This document shows, piece by piece, positions 1 through 6,467 of a stretch of DNA of 33,079 bases. The translations under genes were made by a program, and so were the position numbers. Under the pieces are notes generated by a model. The model was not told the DNA's origin, made no database searches, and worked only from the letters and a program-made list of their open reading frames with translations. This DNA is from a virus. Position 1 is the first letter of the stretch. Each line of letters starts with the position of its first letter. The stretch spans positions 1-33,079 of IMG/VR virus record IMGVR_UViG_3300022745_000117. One strand, given 5' to 3'.

Positions 1-229
1 CAATAGGCTCCTGCCCGTCAATATCTACCCGTGCCCATTTGAATCCCGTATCCTGCGACGCGAGCATATATTCCATGAGCGTTACCCTTGCTTCCTCTTT
101 GCTCATGTCATCAGGTAGCGCCAGTGCCCCGAAATGCTCAGAGTTGATGGCGTAATGAAGAGTACGCCTGCCATTAGTAAGAGGAAGCCGCGCCGCATTT
201 TGTCGCAACTTATCCTGAGTGTCGCTCAT
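1..229 (-). CDS. Hypothetical protein, 3' end cut by the window edge
   Basis: I do not recognise this protein. About 76 codons are visible from an ATG at 229 and no stop is reached before the window ends. The sequence begins MSDTQDKLRQNAARLPLT and is mixed polar/helical, with no signal peptide or membrane segment in the visible part. The start ATG overlaps the TGA of the upstream gene (ATGA), so it is the third gene of a leftward unit that begins at 733. The overlap fixes the start with fair confidence. Function unknown. Confidence 0.6.
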   Translation of the reverse strand, partial: MSDTQDKLRQNAARLPLTNGRRTLHYAINSEHFGALALPDDMSKEEARVTLMEYMLASQDTGFKWARVDIDGQEPI

Positions 230-525
230 TCGCCTCTCTCCTCCCTCACGTAGTCCGCACCACCCAGAGAGCGTCGTACCCGCTCCGATTCGTCGCCCTC
301 TTCCCCGTCGTGGGCGTAGTTGGGCACGGCGAGCATTGATAGTGCATACCGATTCGCGTCAGTGGATTCCTCCGCCATCTTTACCCGTGCCTGATAGTCC
401 GCCACCGCCGTACACACCTCCGCCGCCGTCACCTTTGCCCCCTGTGGGTCTCTATCCGCAGTGGCAGATATACTCCACATCGCACGTTTCACGCTGTTCA
501 GCAGTTCGTTCAGTTCTCTATTCAT
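226..525 (-). CDS. Hypothetical protein, 99 aa
   Basis: Unrecognised small acidic, largely helical protein starting MNRELNELLNSVKRAMWSIS. No cysteine cluster, membrane segment or known motif is visible. The ATG at 525 is preceded by AAAGG at a workable distance and lies inside the 3' end of the HTH gene upstream (8-base overlap). Its TGA overlaps the ATG of the next gene. Tight coupling to the HTH gene suggests a common early or regulatory transcript, but nothing in the protein shows its role. Confidence 0.6.
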   Translation of the reverse strand: MNRELNELLNSVKRAMWSISATADRDPQGAKVTAAEVCTAVADYQARVKMAEESTDANRYALSMLAVPNYAHDGEEGDESERVRRSLGGADYVREERGE

Positions 526-733
526 CGCTCTTTACCTTTCTAGGTCTACCTGTAGGTTTCCCGCCGCCTTGTTGGGTTCGCGCCTTGTATGCCTCTGCCG
601 ATTGCCTCTTTAGCACCTTCTTCCCTGCTATAGAGACGTACTCAATTCTACCCTCACGAATCGCACTCCACACCGTTTGCGTCGCTACCCCAATGATTTT
701 AGCCGCATCTCTCACACTGATATAATCCTCCAA
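518..733 (-). CDS. Small helix-turn-helix DNA-binding protein, excisionase/MerR-like
   Basis: The N-terminal part (about residues 4-45) has the layout of an excisionase or MerR-type winged helix: ISVRDAAKIIGVATQTVWSA as helix-turn-helix, followed by a GRIEYVSIAGKKV-type wing. The C-terminal tail is basic (GRPRKVK). Such proteins (71 aa here, usual for the family) act as DNA-bending or small regulatory proteins in phages. The start is TTG, chosen because AAAGGAG lies 8 bases upstream and no ATG or GTG fits. It is the first gene of the leftward unit and faces the rightward operon across an AT-rich gap, which fits a regulator. Whether it is an excisionase or a transcription factor cannot be told. 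Confidence 0.7.
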   Translation of the reverse strand: MEDYISVRDAAKIIGVATQTVWSAIREGRIEYVSIAGKKVLKRQSAEAYKARTQQGGGKPTGRPRKVKSDE

Positions 734-868
734 AAGCCTTCTCCTTTATCGCTTTCACCTAGTATGCACCAAATCAATAAAAATTACTACTTATTTTTAT
801 AAAAGCCTTCCTTTCTATTGCTTTATGTGGTAGTATATAGGTATCAAACCAACAAGGAGTTACCCGAA
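734..868. promoter_or_regulatory. AT-rich divergent intergenic region
   Basis: This 135-base gap separates the leftward HTH gene from the rightward SWIM gene and must carry the promoters of both. It is clearly more AT-rich than its surroundings. It contains a short palindrome, TTTTATAAAA, near 797-806, and TATATA-like sequences near 833-840 that could be a rightward -10 element. No consensus -35/-10 pair stands out on either strand, so exact promoters are not assigned. An activator-dependent or operator-controlled pair is possible. Confidence 0.4.
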
Positions 869-1208
869 ATGAATACTAACATCCAACCCCGCAACGCAAG
901 CGAAGCCCACCGAGTCCACTCCCTCCTATGTCATTAACCTCTCGAATAGCACCGACTTCTACCCAGAAGGATGCTCCTGCCCCGACTTCCAAAATCGCGG
1001 TAGTTACTGCAAACACGTCTTAGCATGGGAGATATGGAAAACGACGGTAGCAGGATGGAAGCGTACCTTTGAGGCAACCACACGAACCTATACCCTACAG
1101 AAGTTCACAGAAGACGAACTAGAGGCAGAGGCGTGTGAGATGGATTTAGCCTCTTACCTCCGATGGAAAGAACTCTCTGAAGACCCGTTTGCAAAAATCT
1201 TCGCCTAA
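869..1208 (+). CDS. SWIM zinc-finger protein, reading frame broken near the start
   Basis: The reading frame that is open from 873 to the TAA at 1206-1208 encodes CSCPDFQNRGSYCKHVLAWE, a clear SWIM zinc finger (C-x-C ... C-x-H). This domain occurs in DNA-associated proteins and is frequent in phage recombination modules. The open frame has no ATG, GTG or TTG before the domain. The good start (ATG 869, AAGGAG 9 bases upstream) is in another frame and stops after 22 codons. A +1 shift or one-base deletion joins them, most simply at the CCCC run at 887-890 (CAA CCC C), giving a protein of about 112 aa. The explanation could be sequencing error, mutation or recoding. It lies upstream of a Gam-like gene, consistent with a recombination/DNA-protection operon. 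Confidence 0.6.
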
Positions 1209-1213
1209 ACAAC

Positions 1214-1251
1214 AAAAAGGGACTAGGGGAGTCATTACCTCCTCTAGCCCC
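1214..1251 (-). terminator. Hairpin with minus-strand T-run between SWIM and next gene
   Basis: Positions 1219-1231 pair with 1239-1251 (13 positions, one mismatch and one G-U on each strand) around a 7-base loop. On the minus strand the stem is followed directly by five T residues (1218-1214), the form of a rho-independent terminator. On the plus strand there is no T-run. It could stop leftward read-through from the late operon, or act on the plus-strand mRNA only as an intercistronic hairpin. Confidence 0.45.
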
Positions 1252-1275
1252 TCACCTCCCGAAGGAGTTACCAGC

Positions 1276-1566
1276 GTGACAACATTAGCCAAACATGAAC
1301 CGATTTCCTGCTTCTACGTAGAGTGTCATATCACCTACCCAGACGGGGAGACCCTTATTTGCAACTACGCACCGTTCGCAACCCGTGAGGAAGCCGTCAA
1401 GTACATCGCCTTCCGTGAGACGCTTGGCACGAACGTCTGCAACCGTTACAAAGTCCTTGAAACCGAGAACGTCAATAGGATACCTAACGTCCTAACCGTG
1501 AATCCAAATTACACCCTATCGAGTGCCGCCTTTTCGCGCAAGATGAGATGGGAGAGAGAAGCCTAA
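1276..1566 (+). CDS. Hypothetical protein, 96 aa
   Basis: Unrecognised protein of the rightward operon. The GTG start at 1276 is chosen because AAGGAGTT sits just upstream, whereas the longer frame beginning at 1189 runs through the preceding hairpin and gene end. The protein contains CYS/aromatic-rich beta-like stretches (CFYVECHITYPDGETL) followed by a helix (REEAVKYIAFRETLG), which resembles small phage proteins with one mixed alpha/beta domain. There are no membrane segments. The Gam-like gene starts two bases after its stop. Function unknown. Confidence 0.65.
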   Translation: MTTLAKHEPISCFYVECHITYPDGETLICNYAPFATREEAVKYIAFRETLGTNVCNRYKVLETENVNRIPNVLTVNPNYTLSSAAFSRKMRWEREA

Positions 1567-1567
1567 C

Positions 1568-2065
1568 ATGGAAACCACCTTAGAACAAGAGACCCGTGAA
1601 GAGTTCCACATCGACAACGAAGCCGCCGCCCTCTGGTATCTTCGCAAACTCGCCAATATCGAAGCCGAGCAGAAGCGCGTCAAACGTCAAGCGCAAGCCC
1701 TCCTCGACTCCCTCAACGCCGATGCCGAGTCCCTCAAACGCCTCTACCAGTCCGAACTGGAGCACTGGGCGCGGGGCGAGATGGAAGCACGACGCAAGAA
1801 GACCCTCCACACATTGCAGGGTACACTCCGTTTCCGAACCGTCCCTGCCCGTCTCGCCATCGAAGACCCGTCGGAAGCGTTTCTAGCCTGTCTCGAAGAG
1901 CAGTGGGAGGGCTGCATCGAAACGAAGGAGGCACTCATTCCCTCCGAGTTCTTGAAACTGGCACAAGAGCGACTCGAAGCACATGGGGAACTGGTGCGCG
2001 GCGTGGTCATGGTTCCCGAACGCGAATCGTTTAGCGTTTCGTTCGCCAAAGAGGAAGAGAACTAG
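1568..2065 (+). CDS. gam: Host-nuclease inhibitor, Mu Gam-like
   Basis: The 165-aa protein has the architecture of Mu Gam-family proteins: a long N-terminal coiled-coil (about residues 18-75, EAAALWYLRKLANIEAE onward), then a conserved-type block KTLHTLQGTLRFRTVPA (about 78-94) and a C-terminal alpha/beta end. Gam proteins bind double-stranded DNA ends as dimers and shield linear phage DNA from host exonucleases such as RecBCD. The length matches the family. The ATG follows the previous stop by one base and uses a GGGAGAG site inside the end of that gene. Its place next to a SWIM protein fits a recombination/protection operon. Assignment is by pattern, without a database search. Confidence 0.75.
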   Translation: METTLEQETREEFHIDNEAAALWYLRKLANIEAEQKRVKRQAQALLDSLNADAESLKRLYQSELEHWARGEMEARRKKTLHTLQGTLRFRTVPARLAIEDPSEAFLACLEEQWEGCIETKEALIPSEFLKLAQERLEAHGELVRGVVMVPERESFSVSFAKEEEN

Positions 2066-2071
2066 CGATAG

Positions 2072-2096
2072 AGGGGAGGGGCGAAACTCCTCCCCT
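2072..2096 (+). other. Intercistronic GC-rich hairpin
   Basis: AGGGGAGG (2072-2079) pairs with CCTCCCCT (2089-2096), with a further G-U pair at the loop end. No T-run follows on either strand, so it is not a normal terminator. It lies between the Gam-like gene and the ribosome site of the next gene and may affect mRNA stability or translation. Confidence 0.5.
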
Positions 2097-2111
2097 AGAA
2101 AGGAAAGAGAG

Positions 2112-2366
2112 ATGGGATATTTAGTTTTAACGCAGTCTCAATTCTGGGCACTCCCACCCACTGCCCGAAGGCTCTTGCAGTGTTATGGAACAGAACGCCC
2201 TCAGGGGTGGGGAAAGCCCACCGTCATCGAGATAGACGAGGCGCGAATTAGGCAGATAGAGCAAGCGATTCGGGAAGAGCAGTCGAAAAACAGGTGCAAG
2301 GATTGCGGGCGCGAGTTATCCTATGGGGGTTGTGACTATTGTGAGGACGTGTTTGAAGATGATTGA
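2112..2366 (+). CDS. Small zinc-ribbon protein, 84 aa
   Basis: The protein starts MGYLVLTQSQFWALPPTARR and ends in a zinc ribbon, CKDCGRELSYGGCDYC (about residues 63-78), with an acidic tail. The middle has a helix (RIRQIEQAIREEQ). Start at ATG 2112 is set by the AAAGGAAAGAG site. A longer in-frame extension to 1983 overlaps the Gam-like gene and is rejected. Proteins of this size with one CxxC-CxxC ribbon are common in phage early operons and often bind nucleic acid, but this one is not recognised. Confidence 0.65.
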   Translation: MGYLVLTQSQFWALPPTARRLLQCYGTERPQGWGKPTVIEIDEARIRQIEQAIREEQSKNRCKDCGRELSYGGCDYCEDVFEDD

Positions 2367-2378
2367 TACTTCCTAACA

Positions 2379-2410
2379 TTGGGGGCGCAGTATGTTAAAA
2401 ACGCCCCCAA
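2379..2410 (+). other. Intercistronic hairpin, 9-bp perfect stem
   Basis: TTGGGGGCG (2379-2387) pairs perfectly with CGCCCCCAA (2402-2410) around a 14-base loop that contains TTAAAAA. Neither side carries a proper T-run, so it is not a classic terminator. It fills the gap between two small genes of the rightward operon, like the hairpins at 1219-1251 and 2072-2096. Confidence 0.5.
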
Positions 2411-2434
2411 ATTAACACAAGAAAGGCTAAAGTG

Positions 2435-2686
2435 ATGCACTATTTCGGAAGTTCGAGAGAACACAAGCCAGACGGCTTCACAGCGCAAGATGTTGCACTT
2501 CTTCTTGATAAAGAATCGTGGTATAAGCCCGAAGACGAAATGCCCCTAGTCGCCGCTGTCGTATGGATGGAGAGCAAAGGGATTCAGGATAAAAACAACC
2601 TATACCCAAAACTCAAAGTATTGGTTGCAATAGCGGAGACAAGAGAAGGAAGGGAATATAGAGAGTGCCTAAGTTTTTCCTTATAG
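2435..2686 (+). CDS. Hypothetical protein, 83 aa
   Basis: Unrecognised. The sequence begins MHYFGSSREHKPDGFTAQDV and has two predicted helical stretches, with no Cys cluster and no membrane segment. The ATG at 2435 directly follows an in-frame GTG at 2432. ATG is preferred because AAAGG then stands 8 bases away. Its end overlaps the next gene by 22 bases, suggesting coupled translation. Function unknown. Confidence 0.6.
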   Translation: MHYFGSSREHKPDGFTAQDVALLLDKESWYKPEDEMPLVAAVVWMESKGIQDKNNLYPKLKVLVAIAETREGREYRECLSFSL

Positions 2687-2889
2687 ACGGCATGGTTCAC
2701 GAGGTGGGCAATGGCGCGAACTGTTGCCTCGGATTTGAGGAACCCTGCACTAAGGAGCGTTGTGATGGTATAGTCCATCATGAACCCGTATACAATGGCA
2801 TCGCCTATGTTTGCGACAAATGCGGGCTTTCCGAGAGCCGATTGCTAGAGTACGAATCGTTTGAAGTCGCTTGCCTTGCCAACCCCTAA
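2665..2889 (+). CDS. Small Cys-rich protein, 74 aa
   Basis: The protein begins (GTG) PKFFLIDGMVHEV and contains CC-x6-C-x4-C followed by CDKCG near residue 51, enough to bind one or two zinc ions. It is the last gene of the rightward operon and overlaps its predecessor. The ribosome site is weak (GAAGG about 13 bases away), consistent with translational coupling. Not recognised beyond the zinc-binding pattern. Confidence 0.55.
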   Translation: MPKFFLIDGMVHEVGNGANCCLGFEEPCTKERCDGIVHHEPVYNGIAYVCDKCGLSESRLLEYESFEVACLANP

Positions 2890-2890
2890 G

Positions 2891-2920
2891 CAAAAGCCCC
2901 CTGCCAGTTCGGAGGGGGCT
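2891..2920 (-). terminator. Rho-independent terminator at end of the late operon
   Basis: AGCCCCCT (2895-2902) pairs perfectly with AGGGGGCT (2913-2920) around a 10-base loop. On the minus strand the stem runs into TTTTG, so it should stop leftward late transcription about 90 bases after the last late gene (3008). It also follows the last rightward gene directly, but the plus-strand side (GTATTCC) lacks a good T-run, so termination there would be weaker. Confidence 0.7.
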
Positions 2921-3007
2921 GTATTCCTGAATCCCGATATTCCATATTTCAGGATTTCACGAAATGTAACGTGTGGCAAACGTGTTTACTATGGAAACGG
3001 AGAAGGT

Positions 3008-3313
3008 TCACGAATCCCATTCTGGAATCTCTACTGTCTGACCTGCCAGTTCGTGAGTGCAGTCGGAAAGAAACTCTATGCGCCCCTCGCGGATGTACGA
3101 ATGACACGTTACAGTCCCGCGAACCAGTAGCGAAGGCTCTACAGTCGGCTTTTCGGGGTCGTTGTTCCACTTCCACACGGGAAGCGAAAAGCCGAGATGG
3201 TTTTTCCTACCGTCATCCTCAAATCGCACGAAGTGGCAACAGTGACAGCCGGGACACCTAAAAAGCCAGTATTTTCCTAAATCTTCACTGAACGTCTCTC
3301 GAAATTTCGGCAT
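3008..3313 (-). CDS. DUF6527-like zinc-binding protein
   Basis: The 101-aa protein shows the pattern I associate with DUF6527: CPGCHCCHFVRF near residue 20, then a KWNNDPEKPTVEPSLL block, then CHSYIREGRIEFLSDCTHEL and a closing AGQTVEIPEW. The paired Cys/His positions suggest a zinc site. The biochemical role of this family is not known to me. It is common in phages, often near lysis or tail genes. Start ATG 3313 has a strong GGAGGAGGAG site. It is the last gene before the late terminator. Confidence 0.75.
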   Translation of the reverse strand: MPKFRETFSEDLGKYWLFRCPGCHCCHFVRFEDDGRKNHLGFSLPVWKWNNDPEKPTVEPSLLVRGTVTCHSYIREGRIEFLSDCTHELAGQTVEIPEWDS

Positions 3314-3372
3314 CTCTCCTCCTCCATATGTTCATTCCACCCCGCCAAAATAGACACGTTTCGGGGATATGT

Positions 3373-3729
3373 TTACCGCGTGACTATATATTTTACCACT
3401 GCCTCTACTGCGTTGATACTCCAGTCCATCGACTGAGACACACTAAAACCCGCCTGTTCCTTGTCAGCAGGTATCTCTCCCAACGCCTTCTCAATCCGTT
3501 CTACCGCCTCCGTGCAGTTCGTTACCACGCCCTCTATCTGTTCTACGTGGGGGTTGTCGGGCAGGGAGACAGGAGGAACCGTCAGCCCCATCTCGTTTAG
3601 GATTCGCAGTGCGTCGGGGTCTATGGGCTGTGGCTTCAGTCTCTCTGCCGCCGTCGCCAGCACCTCCTGCTGAGACTGTAGTTCCGCTTTCCGTGCCTCC
3701 AATATCGCCCTTAGTTCGTTGTTTGTCAT
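3373..3729 (-). CDS. Coiled-coil hypothetical protein, 118 aa
   Basis: The N-terminal third (NELRAILEARKAELQSQQEV onward) is a strong coiled coil. A proline-rich middle and a second helical part (VERIEKALGEIPADKEQ) follow. It lies downstream of the SGNH esterase gene, at the end of the tail-fibre region, so a structural or accessory tail role is plausible. No catalytic motif or membrane segment is visible. The ATG follows TAGGAGA closely. Not recognised. Confidence 0.55.
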   Translation of the reverse strand: MTNNELRAILEARKAELQSQQEVLATAAERLKPQPIDPDALRILNEMGLTVPPVSLPDNPHVEQIEGVVTNCTEAVERIEKALGEIPADKEQAGFSVSQSMDWSINAVEAVVKYIVTR

Positions 3730-3733
3730 TCTC

Positions 3734-4783
3734 CTAATTTCCTTTCAGGTACGAAGTCCAAGAAGACCCGCCGTAAGTTGCCGTGTTGATAGCGTCTGCA
3801 ATGATATTCGCTACTACCGCATTACCCACCGCCCCTAAGTGGTTGTCGGAGGTATTGGGGTAGTACGAAAAGTCGGCTTTCGGTTGTCCTGCCGTTACCA
3901 TCTTATCCATAGCCGCCCATGTGTCTACATAGATAACTTGACCCGTGTACACACCTCCCGATACCGCCAGTAAGTCCGTAACGGCTTGCTGTTGCCCTGC
4001 CCGTAGTGTCTGTAACGAGGAGGAGGGGCTACCCCCGCTCTCGGACTGGTAGAAGTGTAGCCCCTCTACTACCCACAGGCGTACTGTTGGGGTGAACGTG
4101 CCTCCTGCTCCTACAATATCTTCCTCGTTGTAGGTTCTGTACCAACCGTTCGCACCTGCCGAGCCGTTTACAGAAATCCATATCTGATCGGTAGAACTCG
4201 CTCCGCTCATCGTTTTGCGGTTTCCTGCCCCTACGGTGCCACTGGTAGGCGCGTTCCCGCTTGGGTACGTAGCATTGATACCGTCGCTCCCCCCTGTGTC
4301 GTTCTGCACCAAGAACTTAGCACCGATTGGCATTCCCGCAGGGAGGTTCGTATAGTTGTCTACTATCCCATTCGTCCACACTTGAGAGGTGTTCATGCGC
4401 CCCCCATAGACCCCGTTACGTCCTGCCCTAATCATGCTCTTGATGTTCTTAGTCGTACCCGCCGCGTTTATCGTAGGGCTTGCCGCCACGTCGTTCGCAC
4501 CTATCTCCACAATACAGAGAGTAGGTACGCTGTACTGCGCCCATGCCTTCGTAACCCGCTCCATGAGGTTGCCACCTGCGGGGTTCGCTAGTCCCGATGT
4601 ATCTCCACTCCTCCCGAAGTGTCTACACAGAGCGTTACACCCATAGGTGCTGTTAAGGGCTTGTTCTAGTTGCGCCATCAGCCCATCGTAGCCGCTAACC
4701 CCTTTGCACTCCATGTGCGAGTCGCCTACCCCATGCACCCAAACCTGCCCAGAAAGGGGCATATCCTTGTACTGTCTGCTCAC
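3734..4783 (-). CDS. SGNH/GDSL-family esterase, tail-associated
   Basis: SGNH hydrolases remove ester groups, often O-acetyl groups from surface sugars. Block I is GVGDSHM with the nucleophile Ser near residue 22. Block III is IGANDVA near 94-100. The C-terminal His is in SDNHLGAVG near 312-320. The usual block V is DxxH; here Asp is only two residues before His, so the acid is uncertain. The 349-aa length suits a phage virion esterase. The GTG start overlaps the stop of the preceding gene (TAGTG). Position at the distal end of the tail genes suggests it sits on the tail tip and modifies the host glycan receptor. Confidence 0.8.
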   Translation of the reverse strand: MSRQYKDMPLSGQVWVHGVGDSHMECKGVSGYDGLMAQLEQALNSTYGCNALCRHFGRSGDTSGLANPAGGNLMERVTKAWAQYSVPTLCIVEIGANDVAASPTINAAGTTKNIKSMIRAGRNGVYGGRMNTSQVWTNGIVDNYTNLPAGMPIGAKFLVQNDTGGSDGINATYPSGNAPTSGTVGAGNRKTMSGASSTDQIWISVNGSAGANGWYRTYNEEDIVGAGGTFTPTVRLWVVEGLHFYQSESGGSPSSSLQTLRAGQQQAVTDLLAVSGGVYTGQVIYVDTWAAMDKMVTAGQPKADFSYYPNTSDNHLGAVGNAVVANIIADAINTATYGGSSWTSYLKGN

Positions 4784-5685
4784 TACGTTGCCCCCTTCCC
4801 GTACACCGCCAAGTCCGCCTTATTCGCGGACTGCGCCTGAAACTGTAACGCACCGAGTGAAACCGGGTAAGCAGACTCCCACACGACTCTGCTATCCGTG
4901 TTGGTTCCTGCCGCTGGGAGGTTGTACTCTCCTGTCATCGTGCTACTATTGTTAATAGCCCATTTCAAGAGACACGCTACCGTATCTCTGTTTACCGCCG
5001 TTATTTTGGTAATTGCGGTAGGGGTCTGCCCTCCGTTGTTCCATGAACTAAACGAGGTCATACTCGTTGGCACGTTGGAGAGTACTGCCGTTATCACTGA
5101 GTTGCCCACATTCGCCAGATACGAACTCTGAGGAATCATAAACCCGAATATCGTGAATCGGTTCTGGGTTCCACTCCCGGTATACGCCCTGTCTCCCGCG
5201 CAGGTTATCAGTACGTGGTGCGTCCCGTCTCCAAAACCCCGCCATACCCACTGGTATTGAGAGATGCTGTTAGAGGCTTGGAACGGGGTTATTGTGTTAG
5301 AACGCTCGTTGGAGACGTTTAAGGGTAGGTTCCCTCTCCCGTCTACCTGTATCCCCACCGGGAGGAACCCCGCCGTAGACACCACCGACTTGTCCCCCAT
5401 GTCGATAGTCCCAACAATCCCGAAAGCGTCGCCCTCAAACCACATCTCTAAGGTAGAGGGGCTACTAGGGTCGGTGGCTTGCATCTGCAATCGGTACGGC
5501 AGTCCAAGCGGGTTGGGTACGGCAAAGTTATTCGTCTGTGCTGATACGTTTGAGGTTTTCGTGCTGTTCTTAGGGGGCATATACGCCACCATTAGCCCCG
5601 TATCGCGGGTGATGATACGCCCTGTATAGAAGGCATGGTTCTCCCCACCAAAGGGGTTTGTGTCATAAGGGTATACGATTCCCAT
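4783..5685 (-). CDS. Tail-tip or fibre-associated protein of unknown fold, 300 aa
   Basis: The protein is rich in Ser, Thr, Asn, Gly and aromatic residues and almost free of charged helices, the composition of beta-rich phage adhesins. It begins MGIVYPYDTNPFGGENHAFY. The ATG overlaps the upstream stop (TAATG) and its stop overlaps the start of the SGNH esterase gene, so the two are translationally coupled. A receptor-binding or carbohydrate-binding role is inferred from composition and place only. I recognise no specific domain. Confidence 0.6.
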   Translation of the reverse strand: MGIVYPYDTNPFGGENHAFYTGRIITRDTGLMVAYMPPKNSTKTSNVSAQTNNFAVPNPLGLPYRLQMQATDPSSPSTLEMWFEGDAFGIVGTIDMGDKSVVSTAGFLPVGIQVDGRGNLPLNVSNERSNTITPFQASNSISQYQWVWRGFGDGTHHVLITCAGDRAYTGSGTQNRFTIFGFMIPQSSYLANVGNSVITAVLSNVPTSMTSFSSWNNGGQTPTAITKITAVNRDTVACLLKWAINNSSTMTGEYNLPAAGTNTDSRVVWESAYPVSLGALQFQAQSANKADLAVYGKGAT

Positions 5686-6017
5686 TAGGTTAGTTCGCTC
5701 CCGGATAAATTGAAAGAGACGTTGGCAGTGTCAGCCTGTACTTTTACAACGTCCGTCGTTGCGAGTGGAACCCCGTGCATAACCTCAATCGGGGGCATAT
5801 TGGGGGGTATTCTCGTATCATAGCAGATATACTGCTTGGTATTTAGAGACGCGCCCCCTACCGCTATCCAAACACGCACCTTGACTGAGGTAGAGTTTTG
5901 GTTGCAGATGGCAAGGGCAGAAGTCACCGCAGAGGTAGCACCGGGAACAGTATAGAGAGTGACAGGCGAGTTTGCCGTAGGACACTGTTGCCCTAAAATT
6001 TTTAGTGTTTCCGTCAC
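5685..6017 (-). CDS. Small tail accessory protein, 110 aa
   Basis: Beta-rich protein with the pattern of small phage structural proteins (TLYTVPGATSAVTSALAICN, then NMPPIEVMHGVPLATTDVV). Such proteins are found among tail fibre and tip genes and may form a small beta-sandwich. The GTG start at 6017 has AGGAGG six bases upstream. Its TAA overlaps the next ATG. The exact role is unknown; structural rather than enzymatic is inferred from context. Confidence 0.6.
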   Translation of the reverse strand: MTETLKILGQQCPTANSPVTLYTVPGATSAVTSALAICNQNSTSVKVRVWIAVGGASLNTKQYICYDTRIPPNMPPIEVMHGVPLATTDVVKVQADTANVSFNLSGSELT

Positions 6018-6020
6018 TGC

Positions 6021-6467
6021 TTACCTCCTAAAATACCGTGTATAGATACAACCACTTACCGTTATCGCCTGACCTGCTTCCGAGAGCGTGATACCTGTTC
6101 CACTCACCAGTTGCACATCGCCCGTGATTTTCGCCCCACTGTCGGCTTTTAGACTGTTTACTCCACTGGTGGTAATCGTACCTGTGGAGTTCTGCCCCCC
6201 GATTGCAGAGCCGCCTACGGTTGGCTGGTACGGGGTTAAGTCGCTGTAGTTAAGCGCAATCACATCCCCTATCTGTGGGGGGCTGGTAGGCAGATAGGCA
6301 ATTCCTATAAGATAGCCCGCGTTTCCGTTCGTGTCGATATGCCCCACGTCTAGGGTCATGGTGTGATTCGTACTGTTCACGCTTCGCACAATGCCACTGC
6401 GCGGGCGTATCTGCGCCTGTCGCAACGCACTCCCCTGTATTACATCTCTCGTTACCTGTGGTTGCAT
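6021..6467 (-). CDS. Tail-tip/baseplate accessory protein, 148 aa
   Basis: The N-terminal half contains an OB-fold-like stretch (SGIVRSVNSTNHTMTLDV ... IAYLPTSPPQIGDVIAL, about residues 24-75), as in spike or baseplate hub proteins. The C-terminal half ends with VSGTGITLSEAGQAITVS, a motif often seen in phage tail fibre and tip proteins. The ATG overlaps the stop of the large tip gene (TAATG), so the two proteins are probably made together. Likely a component of the tail tip; not assigned to a named protein. Confidence 0.6.
   Translation of the reverse strand: MQPQVTRDVIQGSALRQAQIRPRSGIVRSVNSTNHTMTLDVGHIDTNGNAGYLIGIAYLPTSPPQIGDVIALNYSDLTPYQPTVGGSAIGGQNSTGTITTSGVNSLKADSGAKITGDVQLVSGTGITLSEAGQAITVSGCIYTRYFRR

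Noticed and set aside
219-725. Long plus-strand reading frame of 168 codons
   Set aside because: It is antisense to two coupled minus-strand genes with good ribosome sites. Its product is Pro/Ser-rich and has no protein-like pattern.
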